A stretch of DNA of 51,856 nt from Sulfuritalea sp. (GTDB taxonomy: Bacteria; Pseudomonadota; Gammaproteobacteria; Burkholderiales; Methylophilaceae): contig JAIPCR010000004.1 in the NCBI GenBank assembly GCA_021738125.1, positions 1 to 51,856 of the forward strand. The letters are read 5' to 3'. The position numbers were made by a program, and so were the translations under genes. Every line of letters begins with the position of its first letter. Within the stretch, counting starts at the first letter, position 1. Under the pieces are notes generated by a model. The model was not told the DNA's origin. It was given only the letters and a program-made list of their open reading frames with translations, and did not search any database. Below are positions 36,241 through 44,404 of the stretch, piece after piece.

Positions 36241-36488
36241 TTGTTTTTAATGTGTGCTTTGGAACAGTAGAATTTATTGGCGACTAAAAAAGCTTCTGAT
36301 CTAGGTAAGTGCACCTGACAAGTAGCGCATTGCACCATATCTTCAGTTTTATTACCATCTTCTACATTCTTTTGATTTGTAGGCTCATTTCCACTAGTTT
36401 CTTTACTGTTAGTCTTAGTAATATATTCTTTAAAAAAATAAATCACACACCAAATAATCAGTGCCAAAAAAATTAATCGCCACATCAT
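36237..36488 (-). CDS. PP0621-type small membrane protein with zinc-binding tail
   Basis: An 83-residue protein: one N-terminal membrane helix (MWRLIFLALIIWCVIYFF), a polar Asn/Glu/Lys linker, and VQCATCQVHLPRSEAFL...YCSKAH, which provides CxxC plus Cys and His as a likely zinc site. This is the pattern of PP0621-family proteins often found just upstream of pilS. Function unknown. It overlaps pilS by 4 bases, so it may be translated with the kinase and could modulate its sensing. Confidence 0.82.
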   Translation of the reverse strand: MMWRLIFLALIIWCVIYFFKEYITKTNSKETSGNEPTNQKNVEDGNKTEDMVQCATCQVHLPRSEAFLVANKFYCSKAHIKNK

Positions 36489-36631
36489 CTATCTCGTCCA
36501 AAGAATGAATTGCTTAGATTGTAACTAATTCCAACTTGTATTCAAAACAATACCTTGGGACATTTATTGGTGCAGATGTTATTAAACACGTTTGCTTTTC
36601 GCTCAACTTGGAATAAGCCAAAAAATAAACC

Positions 36632-36640
36632 TGATATACT
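36632..36640 (+). promoter_or_regulatory. Extended -10 promoter element before the ECF sigma gene
   Basis: TGATATACT is an extended -10 (TGnTATACT), 60 bases before the ATG; no good -35 is present, as is common for this promoter class. I see no convincing GGAAC/CGTC pair of an ECF autoregulated promoter in the 211-base divergent gap. Confidence 0.4.
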
Positions 36641-36699
36641 GGAACGAATTAACATGTAGTTATTTATAATCGATTAATTATTACGCAATCATAAGCGCA

Positions 36700-37302
36700 A
36701 TGGCCACCAGTAAAGAACTCTCGGATTTTCTTGAAGCAGTAGAGCGTCGTGCATTTAAGCAGACTGCATATGCGGTGCGTGATGATCATGCGGCACTTGA
36801 TATCGTGCAAGATGCGATGATGAAGCTTGCTGAAAAGTATGGGGATAAACCAGTCGCAGAATTACCCTTGCTTTTTCAACGTATCTTACAAAATACGATG
36901 CGAGATTTTTGGCGTAGGCAAAAGGTACGGAATTTATGGACAAGCTTATTATCATCATTTGGTAATAGTGAAGATGGGGAGGATCGTGACCCATTAGATA
37001 CGCTAGACGTTGAAGATGATAGCGATGAGCCATCTGTTGTACTTGAACGCAGTCAGACTATCAAGTTGATTGAAAGTGCGTTAAAAAAGCTTCCAACACG
37101 TCAACGAGAAGCCTTTGTGCTTCGTTATTGGGAGGATATGGATGTTGCTGAAACAGCAAGCATTATGGGCTGCTCAGATGGTAGTGTGAAGACCCATTGT
37201 TCTCGCGCTGTTCATGCATTGGCATCTGAGTTGAGACGGCAAGGCATAGATAAGCTGGGCTTATCAAATTTAATATCAAGCAAATTAGGCTCAAGAAGTT
37301 AG
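36700..37302 (+). CDS. ECF-type RNA polymerase sigma factor
   Basis: A 200-residue sigma-70-family factor. Region 2 is about residues 10-75 (RRAFKQTAYAVRDDHAALDIVQDAMMKLAEKY, LLFQRILQNTMRDFWRRQK); region 4 is about 123-185 (LIESALKKLPTRQREAFVLRYWEDMDVAETASIMGCSDGSVKTHCSRAVHAL split here by function). An acidic linker (DGEDRDPLDTLDVEDDSDE) joins them. The stimulus and regulon are unknown. The three genes downstream encode membrane or exported proteins; the first, DUF3619, is positioned as an anti-sigma factor would be, with a 10-base gap. Confidence 0.85.
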   Translation: MATSKELSDFLEAVERRAFKQTAYAVRDDHAALDIVQDAMMKLAEKYGDKPVAELPLLFQRILQNTMRDFWRRQKVRNLWTSLLSSFGNSEDGEDRDPLDTLDVEDDSDEPSVVLERSQTIKLIESALKKLPTRQREAFVLRYWEDMDVAETASIMGCSDGSVKTHCSRAVHALASELRRQGIDKLGLSNLISSKLGSRS

Positions 37303-37312
37303 GGAACGAGCG

Positions 37313-37762
37313 ATGAGAAAGAATAAAAGTATAAATAATATAGACAACGACCATTTAAAAGCTGAATCTGCAGCAGATGAACAACTGGCATATTTAGCTT
37401 CGAATTTATTGGATGATCATGCGCAGCATTTAAATGCTACTACTTTGCAACGTCTTTCTGAGGCGCGCGCTTTGGCAGTTAGTCAATTAACAGCGTCTCA
37501 AGCAGAACTAGCGGGTATTAATCAGTCAGGTAGCGTGTTGCAGTGGTTCAGCAATGGATTCAATCGTAACTTTGAGCAACATCGTATGATGTTTAGTTTA
37601 ATTATAGTGCTAGCAATGGCGTTGACTTTTTTTGTAGTTAAACAATATGGCGTTGATAAAAATATTGAGCATAGTGATGCATTTTTGTTGGCCGCTGAGT
37701 TACCACCAGAAGCATTTGCAGATAAAGGATTTGATACATGGCTAGTTTCCAAACAAGATTAA
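37313..37762 (+). CDS. DUF3619 single-pass membrane protein (candidate anti-sigma factor)
   Basis: A 149-residue protein. The first 95 residues are cytoplasmic and helical (DEQLAYLASNLLDDHAQHLN, LQRLSEARALAVSQ); one membrane helix lies at about 93-112 (MFSLIIVLAMALTFFVV); a short tail follows outside. That topology, and its place right after an ECF sigma gene, fit an anti-sigma factor, but it has no recognisable ZAS or RskA zinc motif. The role is inference. The 3' end overlaps the DUF3106 gene by 25 bases. Confidence 0.8.
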   Translation: MRKNKSINNIDNDHLKAESAADEQLAYLASNLLDDHAQHLNATTLQRLSEARALAVSQLTASQAELAGINQSGSVLQWFSNGFNRNFEQHRMMFSLIIVLAMALTFFVVKQYGVDKNIEHSDAFLLAAELPPEAFADKGFDTWLVSKQD

Positions 37763-38184
37763 ATTTTGCCCTAGTCTTTTCTTTGTATTTGTTAATGAGT
37801 AGCATCGCTTTAGCTGATGACAGCACTTTAAGTTGGTCGCAGTTAAATAATGAGCAACGACAAGTATTAAATCCACTTGCTTCCGAGTGGGACACATTGC
37901 GTCCATGGCAACGGGAGAAAATGCTAGATATTGCGCGTGACTATGCAAAAATGAGCCCGGCTAAGCAAGATTTAGTACAAAAACGACTCACAAATTGGAG
38001 TCGTATGACGCCTTATGAGCGTGAGAATGCAAGAAAAAATCATCACCAATTTCAGTCGTTATCGCCAGAAAAAAAAGTTGAATTAAGAAGAAAATGGATG
38101 GAATATCAGCAATTGCCTGAGTCGGCCCGTGGAAAATTGCGGTCTGAGTCACCTGACACCTATAAAGATGCCGATTTGAATTAA
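37738..38184 (+). CDS. DUF3106 exported helical protein
   Basis: A 148-residue protein with a signal peptide (FALVFSLYLLMSSIALA) and a periplasmic helical part with repeated short modules: LSWSQLNNEQRQVLNPLASEW, WQREKMLDIARDY, MSPAKQDLVQKRL, MTPYERENARKNH, LSPEKKVELRRKW. The [ML][ST]P.[EK] repeat spacing recalls, loosely, Spy/CpxP/ZraP helices that guard envelope proteins, but this similarity is only in style. It is translated from inside the DUF3619 3' end. Function unknown. Confidence 0.82.
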   Translation: MASFQTRLNFALVFSLYLLMSSIALADDSTLSWSQLNNEQRQVLNPLASEWDTLRPWQREKMLDIARDYAKMSPAKQDLVQKRLTNWSRMTPYERENARKNHHQFQSLSPEKKVELRRKWMEYQQLPESARGKLRSESPDTYKDADLN

Positions 38185-38195
38185 TTTTAGCGCTT

Positions 38196-38651
38196 ATGAA
38201 TAAAGATGAAGTAAGCAACCCTGATTGCACGCAAACGCCAAGCTTGATTAAGTTGGGGGCTTGCTTTATCTATGACGCATTGGCTGTTGTTGCACTTTGT
38301 TTTGTAAGTGCCTTGGTCGTTATTATTTTAATAGGGGATGCAAGTTATGGGCTAAAGCGATACCTACTTCAGGTAGTTTTATGGCTGGCTATTGGTATTT
38401 ATTTTGTATGGTGTTGGAAGAAAACTGGCCAGACTTTGGCAATGAAGACATGGCAATTAAAGTTAGTGAGCAAAGACGGACAATTGTTGCCGTTGAATCT
38501 GGCCATGGCGAGATACGTTTTGTCTACCTTAAGCTTGGTGTTATTCGGACTTGGTTTTTTATGGGCAATGGTAGATCGTGACCATTTATATTTACATGAC
38601 AGATTGCTTAATACTCATATTATCTACGTTCCACGTGATACAACATGCTAA
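38196..38651 (+). CDS. RDD family membrane protein
   Basis: A 151-residue protein with three to four hydrophobic segments and the RDD pattern adapted: IKLGACFIYDALAVVALCFV (basic/Asp entry helix), WCWKKTGQTLAMKTWQLKLVSKDG and DRDHLYLHDRLLNTHIIYV. RDD proteins are small inner-membrane proteins of mostly unknown role; some affect Na+ or osmotic balance. It is the last gene of the ECF cluster. Its 3' end overlaps that of the convergent lptG by 32 bases. Confidence 0.83.
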   Translation: MNKDEVSNPDCTQTPSLIKLGACFIYDALAVVALCFVSALVVIILIGDASYGLKRYLLQVVLWLAIGIYFVWCWKKTGQTLAMKTWQLKLVSKDGQLLPLNLAMARYVLSTLSLVLFGLGFLWAMVDRDHLYLHDRLLNTHIIYVPRDTTC

Positions 38652-39690
38652 GTCCTGCTATCAGAAATAGTATTGTGGGCATGATGGCGCTAAATAGTGG
38701 TGCCCAATCATTTAGTAAGCCTAAGTGCGCAAATACCCGATTTAAAATTTGATACATGACACCAAGCATAATACCCACGAAAATTTTAGTGCTGACGCCA
38801 GACATTCGTTGTTGTATAAAGCCAAAAGGTAGGGCTAGTATGACCATTACTACGCAGGCTAACGGGTATATCATTTTTGCCCAAAGTGCTACTTCATAGC
38901 GTGTAGTTTTTTGTTTATTGATGCTTAAGTGACGGATATAAGAATATAAATTCCATGCAGACATCTTCTCCGGCATAACGAGTAGGACATTTAACAACTC
39001 TGGGCGAATCAGTGAATGCCACTTTGCTTCTGCTAATTGCGTGACTTTATTAGAGTCATTAGAAAAATGAGTTTCAGATACGTCTTTTAATTTCCAGTAG
39101 TCTTGCTCAAACTCAGCTGTTTTAGCATTACGTGCAGTATGCAGTTTGGTTTGTTGGTCAAACTCGTATATGTGAATGTTAAGTAAAGTTGTATCTGGTA
39201 GAACTTCTTCCACATTGATAAAGCTATTGCCATCTTTCACCCATAGGCCAGATCTAAACTCTTGAGCAATGACTGAATCAGTTGCTTTAATGCGCATACG
39301 CTGCGCCATTTTCTCGCTGAATGGGGTAATAAGTTCACCTATTACAAAAGTGATGATAGTAAATAGCAGACCTATTTTTAATAATAGAATGGCGATATTG
39401 AATATAGAAAGTCCACTCACTCTTAATATCACCAGTTCAGAATAACGAGACAATTGACTAAGGCTATACATGCAGCCCACCAGTACGGCAACTGGCATGA
39501 CATCATAGACATGGCCAGGTGAGCTCAATAATACAAATAATAATATTTTAGCCAGCCCATAACTGCCTTTACCTAGGGTATCAAGTTCTTGGATTAAATC
39601 AAAAAATGAGAACATCGCTATCAGCGCTAGCATGACTAGTAACACGCTGGCAGTGACTTCTTTTAGAAGATATCGGTTAAGGATAGGCAT
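38620..39690 (-). CDS. lptG: LPS export ABC transporter permease LptG
   Basis: A 356-residue inner-membrane subunit of the LptB2FG exporter that lifts lipopolysaccharide from the inner membrane to LptC. The N-terminus has NRYLLKEVTASVLLVMLALIAMFSFFDLI; after two more membrane segments a periplasmic beta-jellyroll (about 120-260) follows; then three C-terminal helices. It lies 35 bases after lptF. Its last 32 bases are antisense to the end of the RDD gene. Confidence 0.93.
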   Translation of the reverse strand: MPILNRYLLKEVTASVLLVMLALIAMFSFFDLIQELDTLGKGSYGLAKILLFVLLSSPGHVYDVMPVAVLVGCMYSLSQLSRYSELVILRVSGLSIFNIAILLLKIGLLFTIITFVIGELITPFSEKMAQRMRIKATDSVIAQEFRSGLWVKDGNSFINVEEVLPDTTLLNIHIYEFDQQTKLHTARNAKTAEFEQDYWKLKDVSETHFSNDSNKVTQLAEAKWHSLIRPELLNVLLVMPEKMSAWNLYSYIRHLSINKQKTTRYEVALWAKMIYPLACVVMVILALPFGFIQQRMSGVSTKIFVGIMLGVMYQILNRVFAHLGLLNDWAPLFSAIMPTILFLIAGLSMLYHVERR

Positions 39691-39725
39691 TTTATTGGTT
39701 GATGTTATCTTATAAACTTAATCTG

Positions 39726-40841
39726 TTATTTAGCATTTTTTTTAAACAGAGTCCATCCAGCTAAATTTAGGCTGGGTAGCATCGGTAGTTGTTGCGTGCG
39801 ACGGTATAGCATATAAAGCATTATGCCTAAGAAAAATAAATGCACAGGCCATAAGCCGACAAAACCGTTTATTTTCCCCTGGCTTACCCAAGCTTGAATA
39901 ATACTGAGTAGATTGTTATAAAGAATATAAATGATAAGTGCCAGTGCGAAGTTGGCAGATCGACCAGCTCTTGGATCTAAAGCGCTTAAAGGGATGGCGA
40001 GGAAAGCAAGTATTAAGGCTGAGATTGGTATGGCCAATCGCCATTGTAGTTCGGCAACATTGCTATTATTTTTATTCTGAATCAGATTTAAGGTTGATTT
40101 AGATTGTACAGAAGGTTCGGTTTGTTGAGATTCAGCAGCTTCAACCCTAATAGCATATTTCTCAAATTCAGTAGTAGAATATTCTGCTGAACCCCTAGCA
40201 CCTTGGTAACGATGTCCATGATGCATGATTAAAAAATTATCGCCATTTTTTTCAATCATACGATTGCCCTGTGCAGCGACAAGAATCCCTAATTTTTGAT
40301 GCTGAATTGATTGTACAAAAATATTTTTAACAACGTTACCAAGTTCATCGAAGCTTTCTACAAAGAATACTCGATCAGCATGTGCTGATTCTTTGAAAAC
40401 ACCCGGGCTAATGGTTGCGATGTCATCTCGACTTTTAAGTTGTGAGCGATATTCTTCAACTTTATGAGTTGCCCATGGCGTAGTAAATAAACTGAGAATG
40501 GAAATGAGTACGATGACAGGGATGCTGAATGTAAATATCGGTCGAATCCAGTTGTTAATACTTAAGCCTGAGCTAAACCAAACAATCATTTCAGAGTCTC
40601 TATACCAGCGAGAAAGCGTTAGCAGTATGGTTAAAAACAAACTTAGGGATAACAGCATAGGTAAAAATCGAATTAAGTTGAAACCCAGCATGACGGTAAT
40701 GGAATCATTCGGCAAAATACCTTTTGCGGCAAGTTGAATTAAATATCCAGCGCGCTGAGCAATCACAACTCCTAGCAGAATGAGTAATGTGCCCATCGCA
40801 GTTGAGATTAATTCTTGCAATAAGGAGCGTTTAAAAAGCAT
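39726..40841 (-). CDS. lptF: LPS export ABC transporter permease LptF
   Basis: A 371-residue partner of LptG. Membrane helices lie at about residues 9-35, 50-75, 98-120 and in the C-terminal third (LAIPISALILAFLAIPLSAL); the periplasmic jellyroll lies between. FKRSLLQELISTAMGTLLILLGV is the typical family opening. It is divergent from pepA with 104 bases between starts, the arrangement conserved in most gammaproteobacteria and betaproteobacteria. Confidence 0.93.
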   Translation of the reverse strand: MLFKRSLLQELISTAMGTLLILLGVVIAQRAGYLIQLAAKGILPNDSITVMLGFNLIRFLPMLLSLSLFLTILLTLSRWYRDSEMIVWFSSGLSINNWIRPIFTFSIPVIVLISILSLFTTPWATHKVEEYRSQLKSRDDIATISPGVFKESAHADRVFFVESFDELGNVVKNIFVQSIQHQKLGILVAAQGNRMIEKNGDNFLIMHHGHRYQGARGSAEYSTTEFEKYAIRVEAAESQQTEPSVQSKSTLNLIQNKNNSNVAELQWRLAIPISALILAFLAIPLSALDPRAGRSANFALALIIYILYNNLLSIIQAWVSQGKINGFVGLWPVHLFFLGIMLYMLYRRTQQLPMLPSLNLAGWTLFKKNAK

Positions 40842-40945
40842 AAGATTTAATGGCCACGATAATGAATTGTGTAGACTATATATTTACAACTATGAATTGC
40901 CCGTAAAAAACGCGATAATTTAACTAAATTAAATGAAAAGGGTAC

Positions 40946-42457
40946 ATGACTGTGGAATTTAGCATAAAAAATGGTAATGCGGCAAAAGAGCTGAGTGGTT
41001 GTGTGATTGTTGGTGTATATGAGTCACACAAATTATCTACTGCGGCACAGGAGATTGATGCTGCTTCTAATGGTTTGATTAGTCAAGTGATTGAACGCGG
41101 CGATATGGATGGCAAGTTAGATGCAACCTTGATTTTGCATCATGTGCCAGGTGTGATGTGTGAACGCGTACTGTTGGTTGGATTAGGCAAAGAGGAAGAG
41201 TTCGCTGAGAAGCAATATTGTAAGGCGGTACGAGCAGGTGTGAAGGCTTTAGGTAAAAGTGGCGCTAACAATGTAACCAGCTTTTTGGCTGAGTTACCAG
41301 TTAGAGAGTTGGGTATTAGACGTAAAGTAGCCTATCTGACCGAAACTACGCTTGATGCGACTTATAAATTTGATGCGATAAAAAGAAAAGAGGTTAAGCC
41401 AATGCCTAAAAAAGGCATTGCCAAATTTATTATCAATGTTGAATTGTCTGGCGAAATTCAAGAGGCAGAGGCTGGGCTGTTAGATGCTCAGGCTTTGGCG
41501 GCAGGGGTTGGCTTGGCCAAAGATTTAGGTAATTTACCACCTAATGTCTGTACGCCTAGTTATTTGGCAAATCAGGCATTAGCACTAGCTAAAACTTATG
41601 GTTTTAAAGTGGAAGTGTTAGAGCGTGAGGCCTTGCAAAAATTGGGAATGGGTTCATTTTTAGGTGTTTCTCAGGGTAGTGAGGAGCCTCCTAAATTTAT
41701 TATCATGCAACACCTAAAAGGTAAAAAAGATCAAAAACCAGTGGTGTTAGTGGGGAAAGGCATTACCTTTGATACGGGTGGAATTTCGTTGAAGCCAGGC
41801 GCTGAGATGGATGAAATGAAATATGATATGTGCGGTGCGGCAAGTGTTTTAGGCACATTTAAGGCTATCGCTGCGATGGGTCTGACACTTAATGTAATCG
41901 GTGTAATTCCAACATGTGAAAACATGCCCGATGGTCGCGCTGTAAGGCCAGGAGACGTCCTCACTAGTATGTCAGGCTTGACCATTGAGGTGTTAAATAC
42001 TGATGCTGAGGGGCGCTTGATTTTGTGTGATGCTTTGACTTATGCAGAACGTTTTGAGCCGAGTGCAGTGATTGATATTGCAACATTGACAGGGGCATGC
42101 GTGATTGCGCTTGGTCATCACGCTAGTGGCTTATTTAGTAATAATGATGCGTTAGCGAGCGAATTGTTACAAGCTGGAGAAACGTCTCTAGACCGTGCAT
42201 GGCATATGCCCATGTGGGATGATTACCAGCCTTTATTAGATAGTAATTTTGCTGATATGGCCAATATAGGGGGGCGTGCAGCAGGTAGCATCACCGCAGC
42301 CTGTTTCTTATCACGCTTTGCTAAAAAATACGATTGGGCACACCTAGACATCGCAGGAACAGCTTGGAAATCAGGTAAGGAAAAGGGTGGGACTGGTCGC
42401 CCAGTGCCTTTGTTAACTGAGTTCCTAGTTAGCCGTGCAAATAAGCTAAATAACTAA
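40946..42457 (+). CDS. pepA: Leucyl aminopeptidase PepA (M17)
   Basis: A cytosolic hexameric metallo-aminopeptidase of 503 residues. The two-metal site is complete: VGKGITFDTGGISLKPGAEMDEMKYDM and VLNTDAEGRLILCDALTYA (the M17 signature NTDAEGRL). In E. coli PepA also binds DNA in Xer recombination and carAB control; whether it does so here cannot be told. AAAGGG is the ribosome binding site. holC follows after 16 bases. Confidence 0.96.
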   Translation: MTVEFSIKNGNAAKELSGCVIVGVYESHKLSTAAQEIDAASNGLISQVIERGDMDGKLDATLILHHVPGVMCERVLLVGLGKEEEFAEKQYCKAVRAGVKALGKSGANNVTSFLAELPVRELGIRRKVAYLTETTLDATYKFDAIKRKEVKPMPKKGIAKFIINVELSGEIQEAEAGLLDAQALAAGVGLAKDLGNLPPNVCTPSYLANQALALAKTYGFKVEVLEREALQKLGMGSFLGVSQGSEEPPKFIIMQHLKGKKDQKPVVLVGKGITFDTGGISLKPGAEMDEMKYDMCGAASVLGTFKAIAAMGLTLNVIGVIPTCENMPDGRAVRPGDVLTSMSGLTIEVLNTDAEGRLILCDALTYAERFEPSAVIDIATLTGACVIALGHHASGLFSNNDALASELLQAGETSLDRAWHMPMWDDYQPLLDSNFADMANIGGRAAGSITAACFLSRFAKKYDWAHLDIAGTAWKSGKEKGGTGRPVPLLTEFLVSRANKLNN

Positions 42458-42473
42458 AAAGTTAAATTAGCTA

Positions 42474-42899
42474 ATGACGCGGGTAGAATTTTTTTTTAAT
42501 GTAGAAGATAAGCTGACCAAAACTGCTGAACTTTGTGAACGAGCAGTAGATAAAAGTCGGGAATTAATGATTTTTACGCAAAATGACGAAATGAATATTG
42601 CCGTGCAGGGAGTTTTATGGCGACAATCAGCAACAAGTTTTCTAGCAAGTATAAGGCCTAGTCAGGCAATGCATATGCATTCGTCTATACTTGTGACTGA
42701 TAATGGTGATAAATTAGAGAAAGATGATATTTTAATTAACTTACAGATCGAGCATCCACCATTTTTTAGTCGGTTTAGATATCTAGCTGAGTTAGTAAGT
42801 AATGACGAAGCCGATAAAGCGGCCGCAAGACTAAAATTCAAATTTTATCGAGATCGTGGTTATGAAATAAAGTCCACTGATGTGAGCAAGCTAAAGTAG
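42474..42899 (+). CDS. holC: DNA polymerase III chi subunit HolC
   Basis: A 141-residue protein that links SSB to the clamp loader through psi. RVEFFFNVEDKLTKTAELCERAVDKSRELMIFT and LWRQSATSFLASI are the chi-family blocks, and LINLQIEHPPFFSRFRYLAELVS carries the later conserved part. pepA-holC order is widely conserved, usually with valS next; here a coiled-coil gene takes that place. Confidence 0.92.
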   Translation: MTRVEFFFNVEDKLTKTAELCERAVDKSRELMIFTQNDEMNIAVQGVLWRQSATSFLASIRPSQAMHMHSSILVTDNGDKLEKDDILINLQIEHPPFFSRFRYLAELVSNDEADKAAARLKFKFYRDRGYEIKSTDVSKLK

Positions 42900-42951
42900 C
42901 AGTCTAGATTAGGTTTTTGTGAGGTATTCAAACTTTAAATAGGTTCAAAAG

Positions 42952-43791
42952 ATGCAAGAACAAGAGATTCCTTTATTAACAGAAGTGCATGCATTTTCTG
43001 AGCAACCTGCTAGACCACTGAGTTTAAACGCTGATTTGGTTGCCCAAATTGTCGATGCAATAAAGCCGCAATTAAAGCAACTGATAGATGATAAGTTGGT
43101 TGAGGATATAAAGCATTTAGTAGCACAAGAAATTAACCAAGCGGTCATAAATGCAAGTAAGTCCCTCACCGAGCACAGTGCTGCAGTTGTAGACAAAGCA
43201 AGAGCAGACTTTGCCACTGAAATACCTCAGATGCTGCAGGCTAATACAGAGATTCTCAAAGCAGATTTGGCTAATGCATTGAATCAATTGCAATTGCAGA
43301 GAGCGACTGAAGTGCAAGCAGCTACGTTAGACTTGCAGGAAAAACTAACAAAGCTGCATGAAGATTTATTATCTGAGCATCAAACTAGCTTGGCAACCGG
43401 ATTAGCCGGTGTATATCAAGGGTTAGAGCAGCATTCTCAGGTAGAGCTTAATTTATATTTAGAGGCTTTACAGTTAAAAACTAAGCAGCAGTTGGCATTG
43501 GAAATAGATGAAGCTTTTCCAGCGTTATATCAGGGATTATCTGACGAAGTCAGTGTTAAACTGAAGCATGACGTTGAAAGTATGGCCAACGTGACTAGAA
43601 ATGAATTTAAGCAACAGTTAAATGCGGAATTGCCTTCAGTAGAGCAGGCTCTAGATAAGAAAGTACATGAAATTCTGGATGTAGAAATGCCACGTATAGA
43701 GCAAAATTTAACTCAAAATATTAAAGCTGAAATTGAAAAACTGCTAGATTCAGTACGTTTAATTTTCAATAAAAAAAGCGATAGTGAGTAA
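42952..43791 (+). CDS. Coiled-coil protein with N-terminal LTEV motif, unknown function
   Basis: A 279-residue cytoplasmic-looking protein. It opens with EIPLLTEVH, a short motif seen in betaproteobacterial proteins encoded next to holC (DUF2486-like). From about residue 28 to 270 it is almost wholly helical, with amphipathic heptad-like runs rich in Leu, Glu, Gln, Ala and Lys and recurrent ELP/EIP kinks (ATEIPQMLQAN, NAELPSVEQALDKK, DVEMPRIEQNLTQ). There is no signal peptide or membrane segment. A structural or membrane-associating amphipathic role is possible, but I do not recognise its function. It ends 11 bases from the convergent gcvH. Confidence 0.8.
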   Translation: MQEQEIPLLTEVHAFSEQPARPLSLNADLVAQIVDAIKPQLKQLIDDKLVEDIKHLVAQEINQAVINASKSLTEHSAAVVDKARADFATEIPQMLQANTEILKADLANALNQLQLQRATEVQAATLDLQEKLTKLHEDLLSEHQTSLATGLAGVYQGLEQHSQVELNLYLEALQLKTKQQLALEIDEAFPALYQGLSDEVSVKLKHDVESMANVTRNEFKQQLNAELPSVEQALDKKVHEILDVEMPRIEQNLTQNIKAEIEKLLDSVRLIFNKKSDSE

Positions 43792-43802
43792 ATTTAGCAT
43801 AG

Positions 43803-44192
43803 CTAGAGCCCATTTATGAGTGTTTGATAAGCTTCAGCACTCAGTAAGTTTTTTTCTATCTGTGCCTTATCATGACTTGGTTTATACTTGAAAATCCAGG
43901 CTTGATAGGGCTTTTCATTAATAAGTTCTGGTGAATTAATGACAGCCTGATTGATTTCAACAACCTCACCATCTACTAGTGCATGTAAATCAGAACCTGT
44001 TTTAACTGATTCAACTAAACCACATGATTGACCTGCATAGAGCTTACTACCGATAGCAGGCGCATCAATAAATACAATGTCACCTAGTAAATCTTGCGCG
44101 TAATCAGTAATGCCTGCTTCCCATAGGTCGTTTGTAGAGATTTTTGTCCAAAGATGTTGGGTACTATAGTGAAGAGATTCTGGAGTATGCAT
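43803..44192 (-). CDS. gcvH: Glycine cleavage system H-like lipoyl protein
   Basis: A 129-residue H-protein: GLVESVKTGSDLHALVDGEVVEIN has the lipoylated Lys64 in the ESVK context; LGDIVFIDAPAIGS and LINEKPYQAWIFKYKP are the flanking sheets. It shuttles the aminomethyl group between glycine decarboxylase and the T-protein. The ATG at 44192 is chosen by homology (MHTPESLHYSTQHLW); the frame is open upstream to 44285 but the extra residues are basic and unlike the family. No gcvT or gcvP is nearby, so it could instead be a lipoate-assembly H-like protein. Confidence 0.88.
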   Translation of the reverse strand: MHTPESLHYSTQHLWTKISTNDLWEAGITDYAQDLLGDIVFIDAPAIGSKLYAGQSCGLVESVKTGSDLHALVDGEVVEINQAVINSPELINEKPYQAWIFKYKPSHDKAQIEKNLLSAEAYQTLINGL

Positions 44193-44328
44193 GTTGTTTT
44201 TAAATAATCTATGAGTGAATTTAGGGAATATTTTAGCCTTAATTTTAGGCTTGGTAGCGTATTTTTCTAAATTAAAATAGGGCAAAAGATTGTTGTAAAA
44301 TATTAAATCGATAAATATTAAAAATTTC

Positions 44329-44358
44329 TTGATGACAAAGCTAAAGTTTTTATATAGT
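44329..44358 (+). promoter_or_regulatory. Predicted promoter of pbpG
   Basis: -35 TTGATG (44329-44334), 18-base spacer, -10 TATAGT (44353-44358, 5 of 6). The start would be near 44363-44366. That puts the ATG at 44375 only about 10 bases from the RNA start and favours a later ATG. Confidence 0.5.
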
Positions 44359-44404
44359 ATTCACTTGTAACTGTATGAGATTAAACAAACTAATGAGATT
44401 TTCT

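Noticed and set aside
36488..36700. Possible ECF-type promoter (GGAAC) before the sigma factor gene
   Set aside because: GGAAC occurs at 36641 but no CGTC-like -10 lies 16-17 bases downstream; only a sigma-70 extended -10 is supported.
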